A stretch of DNA of 64,000 bases from Anaerofustis stercorihominis DSM 17244. GTDB taxonomy: Bacteria > Bacillota > Clostridia > Eubacteriales > Anaerofustaceae. Both the position numbers and the translations under genes were made by a program. The DNA lies in the NCBI RefSeq assembly GCF_000154825.1, contig NZ_DS560019.1:1034501-1098500 (forward strand), written 5' to 3'. This document shows, one piece after another, positions 18,270 to 26,507 of this stretch; positions within the stretch are counted from its first letter, which is position 1, and the number at the start of each line of letters is the position of its first letter. The notes beneath the pieces are model-generated. The model saw only the letters and a program-made list of their open reading frames with translations, searched no databases and was not told where the DNA came from.

Positions 18270-18698
18270 ATGATTTATAATTCCAATGATATTCAAAAAA
18301 TCATACCTCACAGATATCCTTTTCTGCTTGTAGATACTATAGAAGAAATAACAGATGATACTGTCATTATAGGTAAGAAGTGCGTCAGCGCCAATGAAAT
18401 GCAGTTTATGGGACATTTCCCTGAAAAGCATGTGATGCCGGGAGTCTTGATGATCGAAGCTTTGGCTCAAACTGGTGCGGTCTTACTGTTATCTAAAGAA
18501 GAAAACAAAGGTAAGATTGCGGTCCTTGCGGGAGTAAATAAAATACGTTTTAAAAGACAAGTTATCCCGGGAGATACATTGACTTTAAAAGTGGAACTTA
18601 CCAAGATGAAAGCGGGCATAGGCTTTGCAAATGCTACGGCTCTTGTGGGGGATGAAATTGCCGTTAAAGGGGAAATAATGTTTGCGGTAGAAAAATAA
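18270..18698 (+). CDS. fabZ: 3-hydroxyacyl-ACP dehydratase
   Basis: 142-residue hot-dog-fold enzyme, removes water from 3-hydroxyacyl-ACP. His49 and Glu63 of the active site lie in MGHFPEKHVMPGVLMIEAL. IIPHRYPFLLVD near the N-terminus is the usual FabZ opening. Last gene of the fatty acid operon; the terminator starts within its stop codon. Confidence 0.97.
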   Translation: MIYNSNDIQKIIPHRYPFLLVDTIEEITDDTVIIGKKCVSANEMQFMGHFPEKHVMPGVLMIEALAQTGAVLLLSKEENKGKIAVLAGVNKIRFKRQVIPGDTLTLKVELTKMKAGIGFANATALVGDEIAVKGEIMFAVEK

Positions 18699-18727
18699 GA
18701 AGGAAGAATGGTCTTTCTTCTTTTTTT
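18697..18727 (+). terminator. Terminator of the accB-fabZ operon
   Basis: AAGAAGGAAGA (18697-18707) pairs with TCTTTCTTCTT (18712-18722), followed by T residues to 18727. Confidence 0.85.
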
Positions 18728-18743
18728 ATTGTTTAAAGTTATC

Positions 18744-18772
18744 TTGATAATTATTTTATTAAGTTATATAAT
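18744..18772 (+). promoter_or_regulatory. Promoter of the sortase gene
   Basis: TTGATA (18744-18749), 17-bp spacer, perfect TATAAT (18767-18772). The -10 box overlaps the ATG at 18771, so transcription should begin about 18779, next to a second ATG at 18780. Confidence 0.65.
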
Positions 18773-19538
18773 GAAAACTATGAAAGAGAAAAAAGTAAAA
18801 GTAATCAAAAAGCATAAAAAAGACAAAAGCAGTTTAAAAAAGAATATTTTATTATATATACTTCTCGGTGTATTCAGTGTTACGCTTTTATTTTCGGTGT
18901 ATAAAATTTACACCATAACATCTGCGTATAATCAAGGGACAAATACATATCAGAGTATAAAAAACGAAGCAAAGAAATCGGAAAGAGAAATAGATTTTGA
19001 TAAATTAAAGAGTATCAACCCCGATGTTATAGGATGGTTGTATTCCAAAGATACTATGATCGATTATCCGGTAGTCCAAGGTAGCGATAATGATTATTAT
19101 TTATCTCATTTATTTGATAACACTCAAAATTCCAGCGGTTCGGTTTTTATGGATTATACGAAGAATAAGAACTTCAAGAGTAAAAATACGATCCTCTATG
19201 CTCACAACATGAAGAACGGAAGTATGTTTGCAGGTCTTATGGGATATAAGGATCCAGAGTATTATAATTCTCATAAAACATTAGAACTTTACACCCCAAA
19301 TCAAAATTATGAGATAGAAGTTGTTTATGGATTTGTAATAGACGCATATAAGTGGGATGACAATAAATTTGTGCTGGATGAAAATGTTGAGGATTTACTC
19401 CTTCATGCAAAATCAAACACAACATTCAACAGCGGAAAAACCATAAGAGACAGTGATAAAATTATAACCCTTTCTACGTGTTCCTATGAAATGGAAGAGG
19501 GAAGATATGTTTTGATAGGTAAACTAATCAAGAAATAA
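18771..19538 (+). CDS. srtB: Class B sortase
   Basis: 255 residues from ATG 18771. The true start is unsettled: 18708 has GAAGGA before it but lies inside the fabZ terminator, and the promoter at 18744 points to 18780. A basic tail and one membrane helix (about 25-46) are followed by the sortase domain. Catalytic His145 (YAHNM), Cys237 (STCSYE) and Arg245 (GRYVLIG) are all present, and the spacing matches class B enzymes. It transpeptidates NP(Q/K)T-type signals; the LRR protein at 4103 ends in NPQTSD and is the only such candidate seen here. Confidence 0.88.
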   Translation: MKTMKEKKVKVIKKHKKDKSSLKKNILLYILLGVFSVTLLFSVYKIYTITSAYNQGTNTYQSIKNEAKKSEREIDFDKLKSINPDVIGWLYSKDTMIDYPVVQGSDNDYYLSHLFDNTQNSSGSVFMDYTKNKNFKSKNTILYAHNMKNGSMFAGLMGYKDPEYYNSHKTLELYTPNQNYEIEVVYGFVIDAYKWDDNKFVLDENVEDLLLHAKSNTTFNSGKTIRDSDKIITLSTCSYEMEEGRYVLIGKLIKK

Positions 19539-19562
19539 AAAACGACCTTTATAGGCGTTTTT
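19538..19562. terminator. Bidirectional terminator between srtB and DUF523 gene
   Basis: AAAAACG (19538-19544) and CGTTTTT (19556-19562) pair; A and T runs serve both converging genes. The stem is short in G/C. Confidence 0.6.
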
Positions 19563-19994
19563 TTATAATTCATTTTCATTTATTACTTTAATATTGTTTT
19601 CTTTTAAAATACTTGCTGTAATACCTTTTCCTTTTATTAAAGTACCGCTGAAGTTTCCGTCATAAATCTCATTATTACCGCACGATGGGGAATTTGCTTT
19701 AAGTATCGCAAATCTAACATTATTTTCTTTTGCTATTCTTAAAATTTCTAAAGCTCCGAGTTCGAATTCTTTTGTTACATCATCTCCGCTTTTCGTTAAT
19801 ACTTTACCGTTTTTTATTTCGCAAGGTTCCCTGGGAGTCATAAGTCCTCCAAGCTGTTCAGGGCATACCATAATCAAATTGAATTTTTCTCTTAGTTCAT
19901 CAATTATTGTATCGTTGATTTTATTGTTTCCTCCGCTGTATTTGCAGTTCTCTCCGAGAAGACAAGCGGAAATCAAAATATTATCTTTATTCAT
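19563..19994 (-). CDS. DUF523 family protein
   Basis: 143 residues from ATG 19994 (GAGG five bases upstream; an upstream ATG at 20030 lacks a site). Conserved family features are ISACLLGENCKYSGG at the N-terminus, VCPEQLGGLMTPREPCEI in the middle and LKANSPSCG near the end, with several invariant Cys residues. The family (YbbK-like) is widespread in anaerobes; its biochemical role is not established to my knowledge. Third gene of the rpsU-yqeY direction, separated from yqeY by a hairpin. Confidence 0.85.
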   Translation of the reverse strand: MNKDNILISACLLGENCKYSGGNNKINDTIIDELREKFNLIMVCPEQLGGLMTPREPCEIKNGKVLTKSGDDVTKEFELGALEILRIAKENNVRFAILKANSPSCGNNEIYDGNFSGTLIKGKGITASILKENNIKVINENEL

Positions 19995-20013
19995 TATTAC
20001 CTCTAAATTAAAA

Positions 20014-20037
20014 ATAAGAAGCGTCACCACTTCTTAT
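20014..20037 (-). terminator. Terminator or attenuator between yqeY and the DUF523 gene
   Basis: On the minus strand ATAAGAAG and CTTCTTAT pair over an 8-base loop and TTTTTAATTT follows. It lies 20 bp before the DUF523 start, so some readthrough may feed that gene. Confidence 0.7.
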
Positions 20038-20048
20038 CTTAAGTATAA

Positions 20049-20492
20049 TTAATTTAATAATTCTCTTGCTACTTCATTAACGACTTTGCCGTCTGTTTTT
20101 CCTTTTACTTTCGGCATAACTTCGCTCATGATTTTGCCCATATCTTTGACTGTTTTCGCACCTACTTTATCAATAGCTTCTTTTACTATTTCTTTGACTT
20201 CCTCTTTTGAAAGCTGTTTAGGTAAGTACTTCATCAAAACATCAAGCTCAGCTTTAGTCTCTTCAACTAGGTCATCTCTTCCTGCTTTTACAAATTCGTT
20301 CAAAGAGTCTCTTCTTTGTTTGACTTGTTTTGCTACTACGTCAAGAATTTCCGTATCATCCAATTCTTTCTTCGTATCTTTTTCGATTTGTAATATCGCA
20401 GCTCTGACCATTGTAACAGTAGATTTTGCTATATTGTCTTTTTCTTTCATGGCTTTTTTTAAATCGCCAAGTAAAGTTTCTTTAAGTGACAT
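20049..20492 (-). CDS. yqeY: GatB/YqeY family protein
   Basis: 147 residues from ATG 20492 (AGGAAG 8 bases before; a GTG three codons earlier is less likely). LKETLLGDLKKAMKEKD, LRMVRAAI-like helix VRAAILQIEKD and the YLPKQLSKEEVKEIV stretch match YqeY, which resembles the tRNA-binding tail domain of GatB. Follows rpsU by 16 bp, the classic rpsU-yqeY pairing. Probable role in tRNA or translation; not proven. Confidence 0.9.
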   Translation of the reverse strand: MSLKETLLGDLKKAMKEKDNIAKSTVTMVRAAILQIEKDTKKELDDTEILDVVAKQVKQRRDSLNEFVKAGRDDLVEETKAELDVLMKYLPKQLSKEEVKEIVKEAIDKVGAKTVKDMGKIMSEVMPKVKGKTDGKVVNEVARELLN

Positions 20493-20508
20493 ACAAAACA
20501 CTTCCTAA

Positions 20509-20688
20509 TTATCTTTTATTTTTTTTCTTTCTGGCTGCTTCAGCTTTTTTCTTTCTTTTAACACTTGGCTTTTCATAGTGCTCTCTTTTTCTGATTTCAG
20601 ACATAACACCTGCCATAGCTGTTTTTTTCTTAAATCTTTTTAAAGCGCTCTCTAGTGATTCGCCTTCTCTTAATCTTACTTCTGACAT
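20509..20688 (-). CDS. rpsU: 30S ribosomal protein S21
   Basis: 59 residues, [19 protein letters not shown] at the N-terminus and a very basic tail, exactly the size and composition of S21. ATG 20688 is preceded by GGGGAGGG. The stop is TTA on the plus strand at 20509-20511. It is too short for most ORF lists but is certain from sequence. Promoter at 20743-20771; yqeY follows. Confidence 0.97.
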   Translation of the reverse strand: MSEVRLREGESLESALKRFKKKTAMAGVMSEIRKREHYEKPSVKRKKKAEAARKKKNKR

Positions 20689-20742
20689 TCTTCAACCCTC
20701 CCCTCTAACCGTGGGTTATCACGTTTGTAAGTAGCATAAATT

Positions 20743-20771
20743 ATTATAAAAAAATAAGCGGGATATGTCAA
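20743..20771 (-). promoter_or_regulatory. Consensus promoter of rpsU-yqeY
   Basis: On the minus strand TTGACA (20771-20766), a 17-bp spacer and TATAAT (20748-20743), a perfect sigma-A match, as expected for a ribosomal protein gene. Confidence 0.92.
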
Positions 20772-20902
20772 TAAGATTTGGTCGTTCTTTTGAAAAAAAC
20801 AAGTATTAATGGCTTTATAGCCCCTAAAACGAAAATATCTTATCTGACTTAATCCTATTTAAGAAATTTTATCATTTAAATAAAATATAATTAATAAATT
20901 AT

Positions 20903-20934
20903 AATGTTATAAATGATTTAATGATTGTAACATT
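20903..20934 (-). other. Weak inverted repeat downstream of the isocitrate dehydrogenase gene
   Basis: AATGTTA (20903-20909) and TAACATT (20928-20934) could form the end of the idh transcript, but the T run is poor. The rest of 20772-20957 is A/T-rich and shows nothing else. Confidence 0.3.
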
Positions 20935-20957
20935 TATTATTTATAAAAAAATTTCTT

Positions 20958-21953
20958 TTACTGTAATCTTTCGATTACTCTCTTTGTAAATTCTTTTGTA
21001 CCGAGATTTCCTCCAAGGTCTTTTGTTAGATATTTACCTTCTTTTATCAGACCTTCTATTGCGTTTTCGATTTTCTTGGCTTCTTTTTCATAACCTATGT
21101 AATTAAGCATTTTCGCGCCTGCTAAAATACATGCGGTAGGATTTGCAATATCTTTTCCCGCAATATCCGGTGCAGAACCGTGAACTGCTTCGAATATCGC
21201 TCCGTCTTTTCCTATATTAGAGCCTGTTGTAAGTCCGAGTCCTCCTATCAAACCCGCACATAAATCGCTTACGATATCTCCGAAAAGATTTGTAGCTAAT
21301 AGTACATCATATTTTTCAGGGTACATAACCAGATTCATACATGCCGCATCTATTATCAAGTCGTTTAATTCGATTTCCGGATAATCTTTATGTACTTCGT
21401 TAACCGCATCTAAGAATACCCTGTCAGTAAGTTTGCATATGTTTGCTTTGTGAAGAGCTGTCACCATTTTTCTGCTTTCTCTTCTTGCAAGTTCGAAAGC
21501 ATACTTTGCAATCCTTTTGCTTGCTTCTTTTGTAATCAGTCTTGTCGTTTCCGCACCGCCTTCGATTTCCTTTTCGATCCCTGCATAAAGTCCTTCTGTA
21601 TTTTCTCTTATTATTACAAGATCGATATCTTCATAGCGATTTTTAAGACCTTCATAAGTTTTGACCGGTCTTACGTTTGCATATAGATTAAGTTCTTTTC
21701 TCAAAGTCACATTTACGCTTCTAAATCCCTTGCCTACAGGAGTTGTAACCGGACCTTTAAGAGCTACTTTATTTTTCTTTATACTGTCTATTACTTTTTT
21801 AGGAAGAGGCTCCCCGTATTTTTCTACTGCTTCCAGTCCCGCAATCTCTTCTTCAAAATTTATATCGGCTCCTGTTGCCTTTATTACTTCGACCGCACTT
21901 GACATTACTTCCTTACCAATGCCGTCGCCATAAATTAATGTTACGTTTTTCAT
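20958..21953 (-). CDS. Isocitrate/isopropylmalate dehydrogenase family, probably NAD-isocitrate dehydrogenase
   Basis: 331 residues; oxidative decarboxylation of a 3-hydroxyacid with NAD. YGDGIGKEVM begins the protein; the substrate loop VTLRKELNLYANVRPVKT, the VIIRENTEGLYAGIE stretch typical of NAD-dependent isocitrate dehydrogenase, NLFGDIVSDL and the dinucleotide region AVHGSAPDIAGKDIANPTA are present. AAGGAG lies 9 bases before ATG. It stands alone, without leuBCD or citrate synthase/aconitase neighbours, so isocitrate is favoured over isopropylmalate or homoisocitrate by motif only. Confidence 0.85.
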   Translation of the reverse strand: MKNVTLIYGDGIGKEVMSSAVEVIKATGADINFEEEIAGLEAVEKYGEPLPKKVIDSIKKNKVALKGPVTTPVGKGFRSVNVTLRKELNLYANVRPVKTYEGLKNRYEDIDLVIIRENTEGLYAGIEKEIEGGAETTRLITKEASKRIAKYAFELARRESRKMVTALHKANICKLTDRVFLDAVNEVHKDYPEIELNDLIIDAACMNLVMYPEKYDVLLATNLFGDIVSDLCAGLIGGLGLTTGSNIGKDGAIFEAVHGSAPDIAGKDIANPTACILAGAKMLNYIGYEKEAKKIENAIEGLIKEGKYLTKDLGGNLGTKEFTKRVIERLQ

Positions 21954-22074
21954 TATTGTTCTCCTTTTTTCAGATTAAGTTCAATTATACTTTACTTAAG
22001 AAAAATACTCAATAGATATAAATTCTAAATTTTCAAAATATTTGATAATCTTTTGTAATTTGCGCTGTAATTAT

Positions 22075-22104
22075 TTGACAATAGTAACGTTTGTATAGTA
22101 AAAT
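22075..22104 (+). promoter_or_regulatory. Promoter upstream of the HAD phosphatase cluster
   Basis: TTGACA (22075-22080), 18-bp spacer, TAAAAT (22099-22104). This gives a leader of about 170 nt before the first start codon at 22285; the leader is A/T-rich and no riboswitch-like fold was recognised. Confidence 0.6.
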
Positions 22105-22284
22105 TATAAAAGGTAATTAAGTTTATAGGAAAATTATAAATTAAAATTTCAAAATAAAAGATTTTGTTGTATCGAATTGTTAGATTTTATTAAAAGGTTA
22201 TATCCTTTTGTAAAACTGTTTTATTTGGAATATATTGATAATTCAAAATAAAGTTCGTTTAAAATATATTTTAAGGAGGAGTAT

Positions 22285-23086
22285 ATGGATTATAAACTAC
22301 TGATCACTGATTTGGACGGGACTATGCTAAACAGCAAAAGTGAAATCAGTAAAAAAAATACTTGAAGCAGTTCATGAGCTTCAGCAAAGAGGAAAATTTA
22401 TAAGCGTTGGCAGCGGCAGATTATATGTAGACGCGATAAAATTTGCCAGACAGCTGGGATGTCAGAATAACTTCAATATCGCAAACGGAGGTCTTACTAT
22501 TTTCAAGGAGGGCGAAGAAGAAGTGGTCGCTCATTTTGAAGAAAATTTCTATAAGAGGATAGTCGATATACTCAGATATAATAATATTCCTTTTGTGGTT
22601 ATGACAAGTAAGTATTCCGGTGCGTTTTATGATGAGTCGAGTAAAGAATTTGTACATAAATGTAAATCAATAAACCAGGATACCTTAATAGATTTTGTCG
22701 AAACCGATGTAAGAGAGCTTAAAAATGTATTTAAGATAAGTTCATCATATAAGAATGTCGATCATATATTCCTGCATAGAGAAATGGAAAGACTTCACAG
22801 TGATATTAGAGCGGATATTGCCGGGGAATATTTTATCGATTTATCTCCGAGAGGCGTATCAAAATGGAGCGGAGCTTTAAGGATAGCAAAGGAAATGGGT
22901 ATATCCACGAAAGAAATCATTGCTGTCGGGGACCAGGAGAACGATATGCAGATAGTCGGTAATGTAGGTCTTGGTATCGCAATGAAGAATGCGGTGGACA
23001 AACTTAAAAATGTAGCCGATGTAGTTCTTCCGTACACAAATGACGAGGACGGATTATATCATTTGATCCACGAATATATGCTTTAA
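22285..23086 (+). pseudogene. Cof-type HAD phosphatase 1, frameshifted in an A8 tract
   Basis: AAGGAGG precedes ATG 22285, and the first 26 codons encode MDYKLLITDLDGTMLNSKSE with the catalytic DLDGT. The frame then stops at TGA 22363 just after eight A residues (22351-22358). With seven As it would continue as KKILEAVHELQQRGK and run 248 more residues to 23086, including SPRGVSKWSGAL and the acidic motif GDQENDMQIVG. Thus the second ORF lacks the nucleophile Asp and the first is only a stub. Real mutation, sequencing error or transcriptional slippage on A8 are all possible. Four intact paralogues follow. Confidence 0.88.
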
Positions 23087-23153
23087 GAAATTAAATCCTA
23101 TCAAAGGAAATTTAAATATATTTAAAATATACACAAACATTGAGGAGAGCATA

Positions 23154-23951
23154 ATGAAATATAAATTGATTGTTATGGATGTTGATAATACTCTGCTTTG
23201 TACCGATAAGAGTGTTTCAAAAAAGAATTTAGAGGCTATAAAAAAATGTAAAGATAAAGGGATAATGGTGTCTCTTGCAAGCGGCAGACCTGCTCTAGAT
23301 GTGCTTCATTATGCCAAAATGATAGGTATAGAAGATAACTACCATATTTCGGATAATGGTGCGGGGATATTTAAAGGCAACGACAGAAAAATAATAAAGA
23401 CTTTTAATCATGATTTTTATATTGATTTGGTGGATAAACTTAGGGCAAAAGGTATCGAATGCGGAGTATTTTCCAGTGAAAATCTTGATTTTGTATATGA
23501 AAATGGAAGCGAAAGCATAGGCAAAAGCATTGAAATTTATTTTCCGGTAACTAAAACAAAATTGGGAAATATCAAAGATATAAAAGGTGTATATAAAATA
23601 AGTACTTACTTTAAAGATGACAAAGAATATGAATTTGTCAAGGGGCTTGAAAAAGAAAATGAAATGAGCGGAGTTATCCCCGATCCCAATTACTTTGATA
23701 TGATGCCATATGAAATCACCAAGATAAAGGGAACCGAGGCGATTGCAAAGGAACTTGGTATTTCCATGGATGAGGTCATCGTAATGGGAGATCAGGAAAA
23801 TGATTATACGAATATAAAAGGTGCTGGACTTGGTATTGCAGTAGCCAATGCGACAGATGATGTCAAAGAAATCGCAGATGTGGTTTTAGAACAAAGCTGT
23901 GATGAAGATGCTGTTGCATATGTAGTAGATAAATATATATTGGGGGAATAG
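23154..23951 (+). CDS. Cof-type HAD phosphatase 2
   Basis: 265 residues; predicted Mg-dependent hydrolase of small phosphorylated metabolites. Nucleophile motif DVDNT (Asp9, Asp11), SGR motif SLASGRPALDV, motif III Lys region and motif IV GDQENDYTNIKGAG. Cap domain of the IIB type lies between. AGGAG before ATG. Followed 3 bp later by the next paralogue. Confidence 0.9.
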   Translation: MKYKLIVMDVDNTLLCTDKSVSKKNLEAIKKCKDKGIMVSLASGRPALDVLHYAKMIGIEDNYHISDNGAGIFKGNDRKIIKTFNHDFYIDLVDKLRAKGIECGVFSSENLDFVYENGSESIGKSIEIYFPVTKTKLGNIKDIKGVYKISTYFKDDKEYEFVKGLEKENEMSGVIPDPNYFDMMPYEITKIKGTEAIAKELGISMDEVIVMGDQENDYTNIKGAGLGIAVANATDDVKEIADVVLEQSCDEDAVAYVVDKYILGE

Positions 23952-23954
23952 ACT

Positions 23955-24752
23955 TTGAAGTATGAGCTTTTAGTAACGGACTTGGATGATACGCTTTTGA
24001 AAGATGACGGAACGATATCCGATAAAAATAAAAAGGCACTAAGAACTTTAATCGAAAATGGCGGTAAAGTTGCCCTTGCAAGCGGAAGAGCAGCTCCTAC
24101 GATGGTGGATGTAATAAAGATGGTCGGACTAACAGACCAAAAACATTTGGCTCACAACGGACTTAGTATCTTTAATATAGACGGATATGAAAAAATTTCA
24201 GGCTTTTTGCCAAAAAATGAAATTATAAGGATCCTTGATTTATTAAAGGAAAATAATATAGAAGCGAATGTGTTTACGCCTAAGGGGATATATCATAACC
24301 ATAGTTTTGAATTGGCAAAAGTCATGGATAAATATATCAAAGGTTATCCATTAATAGATGTTGATTATACACCTTATGATGTCGAAGGTATATTTTTGAT
24401 TTATGGAATTATAAATAACGAAGAAGAAAGAGCATTGATGCGTTCTTGGTCAAATGATGTGATAGAAACGGGAGAAGGGAACGGTTTTGTCATATTTTCA
24501 TTAAGAGGCGAAGGCAAGTATAAAGGAGCAAAGAGACTGTCGGAGGAATTTGGTATAGACGAGAGCAAAATAGTTTGTGTCGGAGACGGCGGAAATGACC
24601 TACAAATGCTCAGGGAAGCACCTCTTGGAATAGCGGTAAAGAATGCCGTAGAGGAAGCTAAAGAGGCTGCAAAAATAGTAATAGATAAAACCAATGAAGA
24701 AGATGCTATCAGCTATGTTATAGAAAAATATTTTTTAGGAGAAAAATTATGA
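23955..24752 (+). CDS. Cof-type HAD phosphatase 3
   Basis: 265 residues, TTG start at 23955 with a GGGGAA stretch a few bases upstream. DLDDT (Asp9, Asp11), ALASGRAAPTMVD and GDGGNDLQMLREA are complete, so it should be active. Its TGA stop overlaps the next ATG by 4 bp. Substrate unknown. Confidence 0.88.
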   Translation: MKYELLVTDLDDTLLKDDGTISDKNKKALRTLIENGGKVALASGRAAPTMVDVIKMVGLTDQKHLAHNGLSIFNIDGYEKISGFLPKNEIIRILDLLKENNIEANVFTPKGIYHNHSFELAKVMDKYIKGYPLIDVDYTPYDVEGIFLIYGIINNEEERALMRSWSNDVIETGEGNGFVIFSLRGEGKYKGAKRLSEEFGIDESKIVCVGDGGNDLQMLREAPLGIAVKNAVEEAKEAAKIVIDKTNEEDAISYVIEKYFLGEKL

Positions 24753-25552
24753 TAAAATTATTGGCTGTGGATTTAGACCATACACTTCTGAGAGACGGAA
24801 ATATTATTTCAAAAGAAGATAAAGAGGCTATTAAAGCTTTGGAAGCTACGGGCGTTAAAATAGTACTTGATTCGGGTAGAAGCGAACCTACTATGAAGGA
24901 TATGATTTATGAACTCGGACTTGAAAAGTATAAACATGTTGGAGTAAACGGAGCTCTTATAATGGATTATACAAGTAAGAATAAATTCGTAGAGGCTATT
25001 GACCGTGATACATATGTGGCTTTAATAGAAAGGCTCAGAAAGGAAAACAGAGAATTTTTCTGTTATTGTGACGGGGGACTTATGTATGAGCATGTAGATA
25101 AATTAAGACCTCAGGTGGAATATTTCCATTCAAGTAAAGCTCTTATTAAGGGCGATGTAATGTCTATTCCTGAATGTCCCAGAGTAAACACATATTACGG
25201 TGACGAAGAAGAGCTTAAATATGTAAGAAGTATCTGTCCTGAAGGATTATATTCAACTGCCAACAGCGGTATACTGGATTATATGCCAATAGGGCTCAAT
25301 AAATTTTCCGGACTCAAACCTATACTTGAAGATTATGGGATATTGCCTGAAGAAGTGGCTTGTATTGGGGATCAGGAAAGCGATATCGACATGTTTAAAG
25401 CCTGCGGTATGTCTTTTGCGGTAAGTAACTGCGATGACTTTGCGAGAGAAGCAGCGGATATCGTACTTCCGAGAAGTCACAATGAGAATGGTGTTGCGTA
25501 TGCAATTTATAAATATTTGTTAAAAGATGAAGAAAAATTAAAAGAAATATAG
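24749..25552 (+). CDS. Cof-type HAD phosphatase 4
   Basis: 267 residues. Nucleophile motif DLDHT (Asp8, Asp10). The last motif reads GDQESDIDMF: the second Asp is kept but the usual Asn is Ser. FSGLKPILEDYGILPEEVA matches the motif III-IV region. Most similar to paralogue 5 (shared Y-K-HV-NGALI and FFCY stretches), which suggests a recent duplication. Confidence 0.88.
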   Translation: MIKLLAVDLDHTLLRDGNIISKEDKEAIKALEATGVKIVLDSGRSEPTMKDMIYELGLEKYKHVGVNGALIMDYTSKNKFVEAIDRDTYVALIERLRKENREFFCYCDGGLMYEHVDKLRPQVEYFHSSKALIKGDVMSIPECPRVNTYYGDEEELKYVRSICPEGLYSTANSGILDYMPIGLNKFSGLKPILEDYGILPEEVACIGDQESDIDMFKACGMSFAVSNCDDFAREAADIVLPRSHNENGVAYAIYKYLLKDEEKLKEI

Positions 25553-25580
25553 TAGAAAAATATATCTGAATTATATATAA

Positions 25581-25605
25581 TAGCCATAGCTTTATGCTGT
25601 GGCTA
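25581..25605 (+). other. Hairpin between HAD 4 and HAD 5
   Basis: TAGCCATAGC (25581-25590) pairs with GCTGTGGCTA (25596-25605), one G-T pair, loop TTTAT. No T run follows, and a ribosome-binding site lies just downstream. Perhaps a processing or attenuation element. Confidence 0.55.
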
Positions 25606-25627
25606 TAAGAATTTAACGGAGGATAAA

Positions 25628-26440
25628 ATGATAAAATTATTTTCAGTAGATTTAGATGATACATTTTTAGATAAAAACGATAATATGTCAAAGGAAAATA
25701 TCAATGCCGTAAGAGACCTTGTTGATGCGGGAGTAAAAGTAGTATTAAACTCGGGAAGAACGGAAGTTCTTATGAGAGAGCATATACATGATTTGGGGCT
25801 TGAAGATTTTAAACATGTCGCAATAAACGGAGCTTTGATACTTGATGTCAAAGGAGAAAATAAACTGATTTCTTACTTTGATAAAAATTCATACGAAAAT
25901 TTCATAAAAGAGCTGAGAGCTGAAAACAGAGGGTTCTTCTGTTATCATGAAAATGGGATTATGTATGAAAATGCAGACGAGAAATTAATGCGTCATATAG
26001 AAAGATTTCATACCTTAAAGAAAGCCTGTGAAGGCGATACTCTCTCTTTGGATAAATGCTGCAGAGTTGCAGTTGTAAGGGAAAATGAGGAAGATGTACC
26101 TCATTTGAGAGCTCTTGCCCCTAAAGGAGTATATACCACTGCAAGACCTTACGGAGAGTGTGTAAGTTATATGCCGAATGGTTTAAATAAAGCAAACGGA
26201 CTTAAAGTAATCATGGATGAATATGGAATAACAGCAGATGAGGTTGCAAGTATCGGCGATCAGGAAGTAGATACGTATATGTTTGATATTTCAAAGTATG
26301 GGATTGCAGTTAAAAACAGCGATGATAAAACAAAAGAAGCCGCTGATATAGTTCTTCCGAGGACCAATAATGAAAATGCATTTGCATATGCTGCATATAA
26401 ATATATTTTAAAAGATGAAGATAAATTGAAACATGTATAA
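25628..26440 (+). CDS. Cof-type HAD phosphatase 5
   Basis: 270 residues, GGAGG upstream of ATG. DLDDT (Asp8, Asp10), LNSGRTEVLMREHIHDL and GDQEVDTYMFD; the Asn of the last motif is replaced by Val. NGALILDVKGENKLISYFDK and RAENRGFFCYHENG parallel HAD 4. Last gene of the cluster; the 41-bp repeat and T-rich sequence follow. Confidence 0.88.
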   Translation: MIKLFSVDLDDTFLDKNDNMSKENINAVRDLVDAGVKVVLNSGRTEVLMREHIHDLGLEDFKHVAINGALILDVKGENKLISYFDKNSYENFIKELRAENRGFFCYHENGIMYENADEKLMRHIERFHTLKKACEGDTLSLDKCCRVAVVRENEEDVPHLRALAPKGVYTTARPYGECVSYMPNGLNKANGLKVIMDEYGITADEVASIGDQEVDTYMFDISKYGIAVKNSDDKTKEAADIVLPRTNNENAFAYAAYKYILKDEDKLKHV

Positions 26441-26453
26441 TTAAATTTAGAAA

Positions 26454-26494
26454 AAGGGGCACTACGCCTGCCTTCGGCAGATTCGGCGCCCCTT
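26454..26494. repeat. 41-bp nested-hairpin repeat, copy 2
   Basis: Outer stem AAGGGGC (26454-26460) with GCCCCTT (26488-26494); inner stem CTGCC (26468-26472) with GGCAG (26476-26480), loop TTC. ACTACGC and ATTCGGC fill the same internal positions as in copy 1 (3721-3761). Here T-rich sequence follows, so it may also end the HAD transcript. Confidence 0.75.
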
Positions 26495-26507
26495 ATTTTT
26501 TATTTCG

